From positions 248,001 through 312,000 of the forward strand of contig JASGJI010000011.1 in NCBI GenBank assembly GCA_049840815.1: a stretch of DNA of 64,000 nt, in the 5' to 3' direction. Positions 43,537-52,642 of this stretch are shown here, one piece after another. Source of the stretch: JASGDN01 sp049840815. GTDB taxonomy: Bacteria > Chloroflexota > Chloroflexia > Thermomicrobiales > UBA6265. Position 1 is the first letter of the stretch. Each line of letters begins with the position of its first letter. A program made the translations under genes and the position numbers. The notes below the pieces were generated by a model. That model did no database searches and was not told the DNA's origin. It saw only the letters and a program-made list of their open reading frames with translations.

Positions 43537-44583
43537 ATGCGCGCCATTCTCTACGATGCCTTCGGAGCCACCCCTCGCCTCGTCGACCTGCCCGCGCCGA
43601 AACCCTCGGCGGCGGGCGTGATCGTGCGGGTCGAGACGACCGGCCTGTGCCGGAGCGACCTCTTCGGATGGCAGGGAAAGGACAAGGACATCGTCCTCCC
43701 GCACGTCCCCGGGCACGAGCTGGTCGGGACCATCGTGCGCATGGGGCCGGAGGTGGCACGATTCCGGGTCGGCCAGCGGGTGACGGTGCCGTTCGTCTGC
43801 GCGTGCGGGCATTGCCCGGAATGCGATCGCGGGCAGGGGCAGGTCTGCCGCAACCAGACGCAACCCGGATTCACACATTGGGGCTCCTACGCCGAGGAGG
43901 TCGCGATCCATCACGCGGATGTGAACCTGATCCCGGTGCCGGAGGCGGTCGAGGGCGGGGCGGCGGCGCTGCTCGGGTGCCGATTCGCGACCGCGTTCCA
44001 CGGCCTGACGAACCAGGGGAAACTCCAGCCGGACGAAACACTGCTGGTGGTGGGGTGCGGCGGCGTGGGCCTGAGCGCGGTGATGATCGGCGTCGCGCTG
44101 GGGGCACAGGTAATCGGTGTAGACATCTCGCCGGCAGCACTCGAACGAGCGCGACGCTTCGGCGCGGCGGAGACGATCGATAGCACGGGCCTTTCCCGCC
44201 AGGAAGTCCTGCACGCGATCCGGCAGATCGCCCCGGACGGCGTCGATGTCTCGGTGGAGGCGCTGGGGCGGGAGGAAACCGTCGCGACCGCGATTTCCGC
44301 GCTCGGGATTCAGGGGCGACACGTCCAGATCGGCCTGCTCTCCGAGGACCCGCGCATCCCGATGCCAGCGGTGATCGCGAAGGAGCTCGCCGTGCTCGGC
44401 AGCCACGGAATGGCGGCGCACGGCTATCCCGCGCTGCTGGACCTGATCGCCGCCGGGAAGCTGCGCCCGCAGGACCTGATCGAAACGCGGATCGGCCTGC
44501 CCGAGGTGCCCGCGACGATGGAAGCAATGCGGGCCGGAACGTGGGTGGGCGGCGTCACCGTGATCGACATCTCCCCGGCCTGA
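43537..44583 (+). CDS. zinc-dependent alcohol dehydrogenase (MDR family)
   Basis: 348 residues. Catalytic zinc region TGLCRSDLFGW and VPGHELVGTI; structural zinc cysteines in CACGHCPECDRGQGQVC; NAD(P)-binding LLVVGCGGVGLSAVM. These are standard medium-chain dehydrogenase features. A short-chain or aldehyde-type alcohol substrate is possible but not deducible. ATG at 43537 is chosen with AGGA nine bases before it. Confidence 0.92.
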   Translation: MRAILYDAFGATPRLVDLPAPKPSAAGVIVRVETTGLCRSDLFGWQGKDKDIVLPHVPGHELVGTIVRMGPEVARFRVGQRVTVPFVCACGHCPECDRGQGQVCRNQTQPGFTHWGSYAEEVAIHHADVNLIPVPEAVEGGAAALLGCRFATAFHGLTNQGKLQPDETLLVVGCGGVGLSAVMIGVALGAQVIGVDISPAALERARRFGAAETIDSTGLSRQEVLHAIRQIAPDGVDVSVEALGREETVATAISALGIQGRHVQIGLLSEDPRIPMPAVIAKELAVLGSHGMAAHGYPALLDLIAAGKLRPQDLIETRIGLPEVPATMEAMRAGTWVGGVTVIDISPA

Positions 44584-44593
44584 TCCCCGCCGC

Positions 44594-44623
44594 TTGACGG
44601 CACCGCGTGACGATCCTGATACT
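44594..44623 (+). promoter_or_regulatory. promoter of the RecQ/DprA operon
   Basis: TTGACG (44594-44599), 18-base spacer and TGATACT (extended -10, 44617-44623) lie about 60 bases before the helicase start, separating it from the alcohol dehydrogenase. Confidence 0.5.
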
Positions 44624-44686
44624 CCGCAACGGGATACCCATTCAGGCGTCGATGGCAAGGGCACGTTCTCAGGGGAGATGGCACCG

Positions 44687-46774
44687 GTGAGCGACGTGAT
44701 GAGCGGCGAATCGACAGAGAACGCCGACACGCTCACTGCGGCACGCGACTATCTCCGCGCCCTGACCAATTGCCCCGATGCCACCTTTCAGGATGGCCAG
44801 TGGGAAGCAATCGCCGCGCTGGTGAATCATCGCCGCCGGGTACTGGTGGTCCAGCGGACGGGCTGGGGGAAGACGGCAGTCTATTTCATCGCGACGAAGC
44901 TCCTGCGCGAGGCGGGATGCGGACCCACCCTCATCATCTCCCCCCTGGTCGCGCTGATGCGGAACCAGGCCGCAGCCGGACGAGCCGCCGGGTTGCGTGT
45001 GGGGGCGTTGAATGCCGACACCGCGAGCCGCTTCCCGGATTTCGTCCACGCGATCCGCACGAACACCCTCGACGCCCTGATTGTCGCGCCGGAGCAACTG
45101 GGGAGCGACCGCTTCCGCGAGCACATCCTGCCGCTGCTCACCGCACGCATGGGTCTGCTCGCCATTGATGAAGCGCACTGTATCTCCGAATGGGGTCACG
45201 ACTTCCGGCCCGACTACCAACGCATCCGGCCGCTCATCGCGCGGCTCCCACCCACCGTCGCGGTGCTCGCCACGACGGCAACGGCGAATGCCCGCGTGCT
45301 GACCGATCTCCGGCAGGTGATGGGCGAGCCAGTAACGATCACCGGTCCGCTGCACCGGGACAACCTTGGTCTGCACGTTCTCCCCGCGATGGCGACGCAT
45401 GAACGGCTTGCGTGGCTCGCCGACTTCCTCAGCGATTGCGAGGGAAGCACCATCGTCTACGCCCTGCGCGTGCAGGATGCCGACCTGATCGCGGCGTGGC
45501 TCCACAACGTGGGCCTCCCCGCCGTGGCCTACCATGGCGACCGCTCGCAGCAGGAGCGACGGCAGATCGAGGCGCAATTCGAGCGCGGCGAGATCCGGAC
45601 CGTCGTCGCGACCTCGGCGCTCAGCCTCGGCTACCACAATGCGCTGGTTCAGAACGTCATCCATGCCGATGCTCCGAATTCTCCCCTCGCGTATTACCAG
45701 GAGGTCGGTCGCGCAGGGCGGCATTCGGGACGAGCGCTCGGCATCCTCGTTCAGGCGGGGAATGAGGACGCTGCCTTTCACCGCCGGTCACGCGAGTCGG
45801 CAATGCCACCATACGATCTGGCATTGCGGATTCTCCTGACGATGGCCCGTCACGAGTCGAGCACGCCCGAGCTGCTTGCCACCGACCTCAACGAGCCCGC
45901 ATCCGCCATCGAGGACACCCTGCGCCTCCTCAGCGTCCAGACACCCGCTACCGTCGTGCGCGAACGCCATCGCTGGTACCGCACCGCGATCCCCTTCAAC
46001 GGAGTCGCTTACGACCGCACCTACCACGAGCGGCTGGCGATCCGGGAGGCGGAATGGGAGCAGATGGTGGCCTATCGCGAGCAGCGCGAGCGCTGCCGGA
46101 TGGCTGTGCTGATCGCCGACTTCGCCCCGATGCCGGAGTCCTTCCGCTGCGGCCTCTGCGATGTCTGCCTCGGCATATCGCCGATACTCCGCCCGCTGGA
46201 CCCGGCCCTGATCCGCCATGCTGGCGCGTTTCTGCATGGCATCCGACCGGTCGACATCGTGCTCCCGACTCGCGACGGGGTTCGTCTGCGGGGGAAGGCG
46301 GTGACGCTCTATGGCGAGTCACGGTTCGGAGCAATGGTGAAGCGGGCGAAGTACGACGGTGAGCGAGACCCGGAGTTGATCCGCCTGGCTTGCCTGCTGC
46401 TGTCTTCCGGCGACTGGCCGGCACCATCCCCGACGTGGGTGACGGCGGTCCCATCCCGCCGCGATCCGGAGTTCGTCGCGTGGGTGGCCACCGGAATCGC
46501 CGACCAGCTCGGGGTGCCCTTTCAGGCTGCCGTGCAAAAGACGCGCGACACCGATCCCCAGAAGTTCCAGATGCATCGCGCCCAACAACGGGAGAACGTG
46601 CGCGATGTGTTCGCGATCGTCGGCGAGATTCCCGCTGGACCAGCCCTCGTGGTCGATGACATGGTCGATTCCGGAGAAACCCTCGCGGAAATCTGCTCGC
46701 TGCTGCGCGCCCACGGCTGCGAGCATGCACACCCGTTCGCCCTCGCCACCTCGGCCTCCCGGAGAACCCGATGA
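44687..46774 (+). CDS. RecQ-type DNA helicase fused to a phosphoribosyltransferase-like domain
   Basis: About 695 residues. Helicase motifs: QRTGWGKT (Walker A, near residue 60), DEAHCISEWGHDFRP (motif II), LATTATAN (III), QEVGRAGRHSG (VI). The motif Va/VI region VATSALSLGYHN differs from the FGMGIDK of canonical RecQ. A C-x(n)-C-G-L-C-D-V-C zinc cluster follows. The C-terminal 150 residues end in ALVVDDMVDSGETL, the PRPP-binding loop of type I phosphoribosyltransferases (ComF-like). GTG 44687 is chosen from AGGGGAG spacing; ATG 44678 or 44699 are possible. The stop overlaps the next start (ATGA). Neighbours are two DprA-like genes, suggesting a defence or DNA-repair module. Confidence 0.85.
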   Translation: MSDVMSGESTENADTLTAARDYLRALTNCPDATFQDGQWEAIAALVNHRRRVLVVQRTGWGKTAVYFIATKLLREAGCGPTLIISPLVALMRNQAAAGRAAGLRVGALNADTASRFPDFVHAIRTNTLDALIVAPEQLGSDRFREHILPLLTARMGLLAIDEAHCISEWGHDFRPDYQRIRPLIARLPPTVAVLATTATANARVLTDLRQVMGEPVTITGPLHRDNLGLHVLPAMATHERLAWLADFLSDCEGSTIVYALRVQDADLIAAWLHNVGLPAVAYHGDRSQQERRQIEAQFERGEIRTVVATSALSLGYHNALVQNVIHADAPNSPLAYYQEVGRAGRHSGRALGILVQAGNEDAAFHRRSRESAMPPYDLALRILLTMARHESSTPELLATDLNEPASAIEDTLRLLSVQTPATVVRERHRWYRTAIPFNGVAYDRTYHERLAIREAEWEQMVAYREQRERCRMAVLIADFAPMPESFRCGLCDVCLGISPILRPLDPALIRHAGAFLHGIRPVDIVLPTRDGVRLRGKAVTLYGESRFGAMVKRAKYDGERDPELIRLACLLLSSGDWPAPSPTWVTAVPSRRDPEFVAWVATGIADQLGVPFQAAVQKTRDTDPQKFQMHRAQQRENVRDVFAIVGEIPAGPALVVDDMVDSGETLAEICSLLRAHGCEHAHPFALATSASRRTR

Positions 46775-48006
46775 CCGTCTCGCCCGCCACCGAGGTCGCC
46801 GCACTGCTCACGCTCCAGGTCAGCAACGGCGCTGTGCCGCCGCTTTCCACCCGTGAGTGGGCCCAGCTCGAACGCTGGCTGTCCGAACGCAATCGTTCTC
46901 CGGAGGATCTCCTCACGTCGAGCGTCACCACGCTGATGGATGCGCACGGCAGTCCTGACATTCCACTCGATCGCGTCTTCCCACTTCTGGAGCGTCATGA
47001 CGCGCTTCACAAAATGATCATGGATTGGCGCGAGCAAGCCGGAATTCAGCTTGTGGGACGACACGATACCGGCTACCCGAAACGGCTGCGCGACCGTCTC
47101 GGTGCTGACGCGCCACCGCTGCTCTTCATGGCCGGGCGGGAGGATCTTCTGCTGAACGACGGCATCGCCATTGTCGGATCGCGTCACGCATCGCCGCATG
47201 ATCTCTCGGCGGCCCGCCGATATGGGGCGGAAGCCAGCCAGCAAGGCGTCAACGTCGTCAGCGGCGGCGCTCGGGGCGTGGATAGCGAGGCGACCGCTGG
47301 CGCGCTGGAGGCGAGCGGCACCGCGATCTGCGTGCTGGGAGACGGGGTGATCCGCACGATGCGGATTCCCGAAGTGCAGGAACAGATCGAGCGCGGCAAC
47401 CTGCTCCTGCTGACGCCATTCGCACCGGATGCCCGCTTCTCGGTTGGCAACGCAATGGCGCGGAACAAGCTGATCTACTGCCTCGCGAATGCCGCCATGG
47501 TGGTCGCCTCCCAGGTCGGACGCGGCGGCACGTATGCAGGGGCGAGAGAAGCACTCCGGGCGGGATGGGTTCCGGTGGGCCTGCTACCATCCATACAACC
47601 GGGCTCCGGATTTCCGGCGCTGATGGAGCAAGGTGGGATCGCCCTCACCGGGAGTCCCGTCGCCGATCTGGAGCACCTGCTCGCCATCTCCCACAGGCCC
47701 GACCCCGACGCAGCCCCCCTCATCGCGCCTCATTCCGTCGAGGCCATCGCTCAGGTCACATCCCCTGCCGCGGAGCCTCCCATTGAGGGGGCGCCTCTCG
47801 CATCGGTCACCCCCGTCGAGCCTCTCCCCGGCCTGATCGAGGAGTTCGTGCGGTACTGGCGGCACGCTCACGTCGATCCCATTTCGGCCGACGACCTGGC
47901 AACCCTCCTGAACCTCCAGCGAAGTCAGGTCCAGGCCTGGCTGAAGACCCTCGTTGCGGCCGGACGGGTCACGAAGAAGAAGGCTCGCTACACACTCATC
48001 GACTGA
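46771..48006 (+). CDS. DprA/Smf-like SLOG-domain protein, first copy
   Basis: 411 residues. An N-terminal helical part (about 1-120) ends in HDTGYPKRLRDRLGADAPPL as in DprA; the SLOG Rossmann domain follows with GIAIVGSRHASPHDLSAARR, VVSGGARGVDSEATAGALEA and ARNKLIYCLANAAMVVASQV. A linker leads to a C-terminal winged helix (LATLLNLQRSQVQAWLKTLV). DprA binds ssDNA and loads RecA in transformation; here the coupling to a RecQ-phosphoribosyltransferase points elsewhere. Translationally coupled to the helicase (ATGA overlap). Confidence 0.88.
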   Translation: MTVSPATEVAALLTLQVSNGAVPPLSTREWAQLERWLSERNRSPEDLLTSSVTTLMDAHGSPDIPLDRVFPLLERHDALHKMIMDWREQAGIQLVGRHDTGYPKRLRDRLGADAPPLLFMAGREDLLLNDGIAIVGSRHASPHDLSAARRYGAEASQQGVNVVSGGARGVDSEATAGALEASGTAICVLGDGVIRTMRIPEVQEQIERGNLLLLTPFAPDARFSVGNAMARNKLIYCLANAAMVVASQVGRGGTYAGAREALRAGWVPVGLLPSIQPGSGFPALMEQGGIALTGSPVADLEHLLAISHRPDPDAAPLIAPHSVEAIAQVTSPAAEPPIEGAPLASVTPVEPLPGLIEEFVRYWRHAHVDPISADDLATLLNLQRSQVQAWLKTLVAAGRVTKKKARYTLID

Positions 48007-48080
48007 TCCCCTTCCCGAAAGCCACCGTGCGGTAGTACATTTGTTCGTACACCATGACGGCGTGGCGAGGGAGCGGAACG

Positions 48081-49403
48081 ATGCAGGAGACGGCGAGCGC
48101 AATGGAATCAGGGCGGATCGCAGCGATGCCGGAAACGAACCGAATCTCCCCGGCCACCCGGCTCGCGCTCATCCTCACGCTCCGCCTCGACGGCCTGCGC
48201 GTCATCGCTCCGACCGAGAACGAACCACAGCAGCCCCTCGATGCGGGCGAACTGACGCGGCTCGCCCGCTGGTTACAGGAGCACGGTCGCGATGCGCTCG
48301 CCCTGCCGAACGATCCGGAACCCCTGCTCGACGGCTGGAGCGATCACACGGTCACAACCGAACGGATCGTCCGCCTCCTTGCCCGCCAGGATGCCATCGA
48401 TCGCGCGGTCGCGCGGTGGACGGATCAGGGTATCTGGGTACTGGGCCGAAAGGATCCCGGCTACCCTCGCCAGCGCCTCACCGCCCGCCTCGGCGACGCG
48501 ATTCCTCCCGTCCTTTTCGGCGTCGGCGATCGCCGGCTGCTCGCACGCGGCGGCACCGCCATCGTCGGATCACGCGATACCCACATCTCCACGCTCACCC
48601 TCGCGCAGGAACTCGGCGCGGAGGAAGCCCGCGCTGATCGGACCGTCATCAGCGGCGGCGCACGCGGCGTGGATGAACGCGCGGTGCAAGGGGCCTTTCT
48701 TGGGGGTGGGACGGCGGTCGTGATCCTCGGCGATGCGCTCGCACGGTCAGCGGCGAAGGTCGTCCACGCCGATCACCTCGCGCGGGGGATGCTCGCGCTG
48801 ATCTCCCCCTACGCGCCGGATGCCGCATTCAGCACGGCCAACGCAATGGGGCGCAACCGGCTCATCTACTGCATGGCCGACGAATCCATCGTCGTGGCAT
48901 CGTCGGATGGCCGGGGTGGTACCTTCGCAGGTGCGCGCGAGGCCTTGCGACACGGACGAGGCACGATCTGGGTCGCCCCGACCGACGATCCACGCTCCGG
49001 CAATCCAATCCTGCTCCATGCCGGAGCGCGTCCGCTGGCGGAACGCCCCACCCCGCTACCGCGCACGCGCCTGGACGAGACGGCCCCTCCGACGACGCAA
49101 CCATCATCGACCGTGATCGAGACGCCCGGCGAGGCGCTCTACAAGAGCTTCCTCGCCTGCTGGCGGTCGCTGCCAGAGGAGCCGTTCACGATGGGGCAGC
49201 TGGAAGCGGCGCTGGGCCTGACGGCGCAGCAGACGCGGGCGTGGGTCTTCCAGGCGGTCGAACACCGGGACGCGTCACGACTCACCACTCCGGTCCGCTA
49301 CGCCGTCCATCCGGCCCCGAACGCCGAACGCGCGGATGAATTACGCGATTCCGCACATACGGACATCCATCACCACGTCGGCGGTCAGGCCGGGGAGCCG
49401 TAA
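48081..49403 (+). CDS. DprA/Smf-like SLOG-domain protein, second copy
   Basis: About 440 residues, a paralogue of the preceding protein in the same order: N-terminal helical part ending KDPGYPRQRLTARLGDAIPP, SLOG domain with GTAIVGSRDTHIS, VISGGARGVDERAVQGAFLG, GRNRLIYCMADESIVVASSD, then a C-terminal winged helix (LEAALGLTAQQTRAWVF). ATG at 48081 has GAGGGAG eight bases before it and is preferred over ATG 48054. Its 3' end overlaps the convergent RraA-like gene by 19 bases. Confidence 0.87.
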   Translation: MQETASAMESGRIAAMPETNRISPATRLALILTLRLDGLRVIAPTENEPQQPLDAGELTRLARWLQEHGRDALALPNDPEPLLDGWSDHTVTTERIVRLLARQDAIDRAVARWTDQGIWVLGRKDPGYPRQRLTARLGDAIPPVLFGVGDRRLLARGGTAIVGSRDTHISTLTLAQELGAEEARADRTVISGGARGVDERAVQGAFLGGGTAVVILGDALARSAAKVVHADHLARGMLALISPYAPDAAFSTANAMGRNRLIYCMADESIVVASSDGRGGTFAGAREALRHGRGTIWVAPTDDPRSGNPILLHAGARPLAERPTPLPRTRLDETAPPTTQPSSTVIETPGEALYKSFLACWRSLPEEPFTMGQLEAALGLTAQQTRAWVFQAVEHRDASRLTTPVRYAVHPAPNAERADELRDSAHTDIHHHVGGQAGEP

Positions 49404-50104
49404 CCCTTCCGCGCCTTCAGGCCGTCCAGCGTGAAGGCGTCGCTCCGAATGAACGCCATGTCCCCCGCCTCGCTCGTGCGGATCGCGCCGACCGCCGCTT
49501 CCAGCCCCGGCAGCACGGTATCCGGGATCACCACGATCCCGTTGCGGTCGCCGTGGAGGATGTCACCGGTCTCGATCCGCTCGCCGTCCAGCTCGATCGG
49601 TTCACCAACCGTCTCGATCCAGAAGTTCGCGTGCGAAACTACCGGGTACTTCATGAAGTAGTGCATCCCCAATGCATGCACCTCCGCCACGTCGCGGAAT
49701 GCGCCGTCCGTCACCATCCCCACCGCCCCAAGGCGCTGGGCCAGGGTCGCCATGATCTCCCCGGCGAAGGCGACCCGCTCCGGAGAACCACTCGCGTCCG
49801 CCACCGCCAGCACGACCGGGCCGGAGCAGGCTTCCAGCGCCTCCCACAGCCGCCAGTAGCCCTCCTTGCCCGCGACGGGGCCGGGCGCGTTCGACATCGT
49901 GACCGTCAGCGCCCGCCCGACCATCGTGCCGAGGTCCGGAAACTGGCACTGGATCTGGCCGCCGATGAAGCCATCGCAGCGGTCGCGGACGGTGAACGTC
50001 TCGACGGCATTGGCGACGGTCGGGCTGTCGACGCCACGGAGAAAGGCGAGCGTCGCGTCGTCGAGCACGGGGCGGCCCACAAAGGGATCGGGAAGCACGG
50101 GCAT
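49385..50104 (-). CDS. RraA-family protein (HMG/CHA aldolase-like)
   Basis: 239 residues. The RraA/4-hydroxy-4-methyl-2-oxoglutarate aldolase fold: DSPTVANAVETFTVRDRC, GRALTVTMSNAPG, VVLAVADASGSPERVAFAGEI, GMVTDGAFRDVAEV with the metal/substrate Arg-Asp, and GDILHGDRNGIVVIPDTV. Such proteins are either aldolases on pyruvyl acids or RNase E inhibitors; the aldolase role is likelier outside Proteobacteria. ATG at 50104 with GAGGAG seven bases upstream. Confidence 0.9.
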   Translation of the reverse strand: MPVLPDPFVGRPVLDDATLAFLRGVDSPTVANAVETFTVRDRCDGFIGGQIQCQFPDLGTMVGRALTVTMSNAPGPVAGKEGYWRLWEALEACSGPVVLAVADASGSPERVAFAGEIMATLAQRLGAVGMVTDGAFRDVAEVHALGMHYFMKYPVVSHANFWIETVGEPIELDGERIETGDILHGDRNGIVVIPDTVLPGLEAAVGAIRTSEAGDMAFIRSDAFTLDGLKARKGYGSPA

Positions 50105-50200
50105 GGGAAGGCTCCTCGGGTGGTGGATTGGCGAATCGGCGTGTTTCGGGCAGTGTACCGGGCATCCCGCGCCGGGGGAACAGCGCCCTCCACCATCGTG

Positions 50201-50229
50201 TTGACTTCCTCCACCATTAGGGATACAGT
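50201..50229 (+). promoter_or_regulatory. promoter of the XRE-cupin gene
   Basis: TTGACT (50201-50206), 17-base spacer, TACAGT (50224-50229). The start codon lies 26 bases further on after GAGGAGGATC. Confidence 0.6.
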
Positions 50230-50254
50230 ACTCCACGATAGAGGAGGATCACCA

Positions 50255-50944
50255 ATGCCCCCAACACCATCCGCATCCCAGACGACCGATCGTGGCAGCC
50301 AGCGCCTCTCCAACGGCCTCGAAATGGCCGACCTGGGGGAACGCATCCGGACCGAACGCACGACACGAGGCCTCTCGCTGGATGGTCTCGCCGGGCGTTC
50401 TGGCGTGAGCCGCAGCATGCTCTCTGCCGTGGAGAACGGGGACAAGGTACCGACGGTGCTGATCCTGGACCGCATCGCCACCTCACTCGGGACCAGCATC
50501 GCCCGCCTGCTGGACGACGAGGACCCCGCCCGGGTGATCGTCCGCCGTCACGCCGAGCAGGATGTCGCCCGCGACCCCTCTGGCTGGGAACGCCGCATCC
50601 TGTCGCCCGTGGTGCCGGGCGTCGAATTCGAATTCATGCGCACGACAATCGGTCCCGGCGTCGATGCCGGGGCGTTCTCGCCACATGGTCCCGGCTCGCG
50701 GGAGTACATCGCCGTCGAGCGGGGAACCCTCCTGCTCACGCTCGATGGCACGCCATACACGCTGGAGGAGGGCGACAGCATCTACTACGACGGCGATTGC
50801 ATCCACGCGTTCGCGAACCCCGGGAGCGTCGACCTCGTCTACTACCTCGCGATGGATGTCACCGGCCAGCCCGGCGCCCGCCCCACCCACGGCGCTGGCC
50901 ACCGCTCGGAGTACCACACCCCCATCGACGCACCCGGATCATAG
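50255..50944 (+). CDS. XRE-family regulator with cupin domain
   Basis: 229 residues. N-terminal lambda-repressor-type helix-turn-helix LGERIRTERTTRGLSLDGLA with GVSRSMLSAVENGDKVP, then a C-terminal cupin (GSREYIAVERGTLLLTLDG, TLEEGDSIYYDGDCIHAFAN) for small-ligand sensing. This architecture is common for regulators of amino-acid and polyamine use. It precedes an aromatic-amino-acid decarboxylase by 30 bases on the same strand and probably controls it. Confidence 0.92.
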   Translation: MPPTPSASQTTDRGSQRLSNGLEMADLGERIRTERTTRGLSLDGLAGRSGVSRSMLSAVENGDKVPTVLILDRIATSLGTSIARLLDDEDPARVIVRRHAEQDVARDPSGWERRILSPVVPGVEFEFMRTTIGPGVDAGAFSPHGPGSREYIAVERGTLLLTLDGTPYTLEEGDSIYYDGDCIHAFANPGSVDLVYYLAMDVTGQPGARPTHGAGHRSEYHTPIDAPGS

Positions 50945-50974
50945 CCACCACTCCGTCACGATTGAGGATTCCCC

Positions 50975-52477
50975 ATGCCCATGTCATCCACCATCGCGGA
51001 CGCCGCGACCGACGATCCATTCGACCAGACACCATGGGTATGGGACGAGACCCGCATTCGGGAGGTCGGCTACCGGGCCATCGACCTTATCGCCGGGCAT
51101 GTCGCTGGCATCCGGGAGAGCCCCGTCTTCCAGCCGGTGCCGCTGGACCTCGTCGAACAGTTCCTCGGGCCAGACCCCGCGCCCGCCACCGGCGAGGATG
51201 CGGACACCATCCTCGCGGACATCGCCGCGCGTGTGCTGACCTATCCGTTCGGCAACGGGCATCCCCGTTTCTACGCCTGGGTGAACCCACCTTCCACACC
51301 GATCGGCATCTTCGGAGACGCAATCGCCGCCGCGATGAACCCGAGCGTTGCCGGCGGAAATCACGCCGCGACCTACGTGGAGCATCAGGTCCTCAACTGG
51401 GGCAAGGACCTGATCGGTTTCCCCCGCACCGCCGGGGGACTGCTCGTCTCCGGGGGCTCGATGGCCTCGCTGAACGGCCTCGCCGTCGCCCGAAACGTGA
51501 AGGCCGGGTTCGATGTTCGCGTAGAGGGGATGGCCGCCGCGCCACAGCCGTTGACGGTGTACGTCTCTCCGGAAGGCCATAGCGCGATCCAGAAGGCGAT
51601 CGAACTGCTGGGGATCGGCAAGAAGCACCTGCGCATGGTGCCCATTGATGCAGACCGCCGGATGCAGATCCCGGCGCTGGAGCGGATGATCGCCGAGGAT
51701 CGCGACGCCGGCATGAGACCCATCGCGATCGTCGGCAATGCAGGCAGTGCCGGCACCGGTGTGATCGATGACCTGAATGCCCTCGCCGATGTCGCGGAAC
51801 GGGAAGACCTCTGGTTCCACGTCGACGGCGCATATGGTGCCCCGGCCATCCTCTCCGCGCAGTACCACGATGCCCTGACATCGCTCGCGCGGGCGGACAG
51901 CGTCGCGCTCGATCCACACAAGTGGCTCTACGTGCCGGTTGAATGTGGGATGGTGCTGGTGAAGGACGCCGAGGCGATGCGCCGCACCTTCAGCCTTGTG
52001 CCGGATTACCTTCCCACAGGCGCGACGCCGACCGGCGTCACCGGCCTGCCATGGTTCAGCGAGTATGGCGCGCAGCAAAGTCGGGGATTCCGCGCGTTGA
52101 AGGTATGGATGGCCCTGCGCTATCACGGCCTGGACGGCTACCGCGCCGCCATCGAGCACGACCTCGCCCAAGCCACCCACCTCGCCTCGCTGGTGGAGGA
52201 TGCGGACGATTTCGACCTCCTTGCCCCGCCAAGCCTGAGCATTGTCTGCTTCCGCTTCACCGCGCCTGGTCGCGATCTGGATGACACGGCGCTGAATGCG
52301 CTCAACCGCGCCGTGCTGGACGATGTGCAACTGGGCGGCGAGGCGTTCCTCTCGGGAACGGTCGTCGATGGGCGGTTCACCCTCCGCGCCTGCATCGTGA
52401 ACCCGCGCAGCACGTTCGCCGACATCGACGCGCTGGTGACGATCATCCGGGAAGCGGCCGAACGCCGCCTGGCCTGA
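50975..52477 (+). CDS. PLP-dependent decarboxylase, aromatic-L-amino-acid/glutamate type
   Basis: 500 residues, group II decarboxylase fold type I. YPFGNGHPRFYAWVNPPSTP, GGLLVSGGSMASLNGLAVAR, VHVDGAYGAPAIL-type block (WFHVDGAYGAPAILS) and ADSVALDPHKWLYVPVECG with the PLP lysine. Aromatic amino acids, Glu or related substrates are possible. It follows the XRE-cupin regulator in one transcript and is closed by a very strong terminator. Confidence 0.93.
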   Translation: MPMSSTIADAATDDPFDQTPWVWDETRIREVGYRAIDLIAGHVAGIRESPVFQPVPLDLVEQFLGPDPAPATGEDADTILADIAARVLTYPFGNGHPRFYAWVNPPSTPIGIFGDAIAAAMNPSVAGGNHAATYVEHQVLNWGKDLIGFPRTAGGLLVSGGSMASLNGLAVARNVKAGFDVRVEGMAAAPQPLTVYVSPEGHSAIQKAIELLGIGKKHLRMVPIDADRRMQIPALERMIAEDRDAGMRPIAIVGNAGSAGTGVIDDLNALADVAEREDLWFHVDGAYGAPAILSAQYHDALTSLARADSVALDPHKWLYVPVECGMVLVKDAEAMRRTFSLVPDYLPTGATPTGVTGLPWFSEYGAQQSRGFRALKVWMALRYHGLDGYRAAIEHDLAQATHLASLVEDADDFDLLAPPSLSIVCFRFTAPGRDLDDTALNALNRAVLDDVQLGGEAFLSGTVVDGRFTLRACIVNPRSTFADIDALVTIIREAAERRLA

Positions 52478-52501
52478 TCCGTCTCTACACCCAGAAACAC
52501 G

Positions 52502-52545
52502 CCACGACACCTCCCCCGGCGGTCCTGCCGGGGGAGGTGTCGTGG
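52502..52545 (+). terminator. strong hairpin terminator
   Basis: A perfect 19-bp stem with a 6-base loop 24 bases after the decarboxylase stop. The 3' side is followed by TGCCTGCC, not a T-run. Confidence 0.75.
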
Positions 52546-52562
52546 TGCCTGCCAGCCCCATC

Positions 52563-52590
52563 TTGACATCGTGACGTTTCACTGTCACAA
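52563..52590 (+). promoter_or_regulatory. promoter and operator of the MerR gene
   Basis: TTGACA (52563-52568) and CACAAT (52585-52590) flank GTGAC-8-GTCAC (52571-52588), an inverted repeat inside the spacer, the position where MerR regulators bind. Confidence 0.5.
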
Positions 52591-52642
52591 TGCGGTACAG
52601 GAACTCCCCACGACCCAATCACCACGGAGGTGCATCGTCGCC

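Noticed and set aside
48034..48050. GTACATTTGTTCGTAC before the second DprA gene looked like a LexA/SOS box.
   Set aside because: Only one half matches the Gram-positive GAAC-n4-GTTC type; the other half has a mismatch at a key base, and the LexA motif of this lineage is unknown to me.
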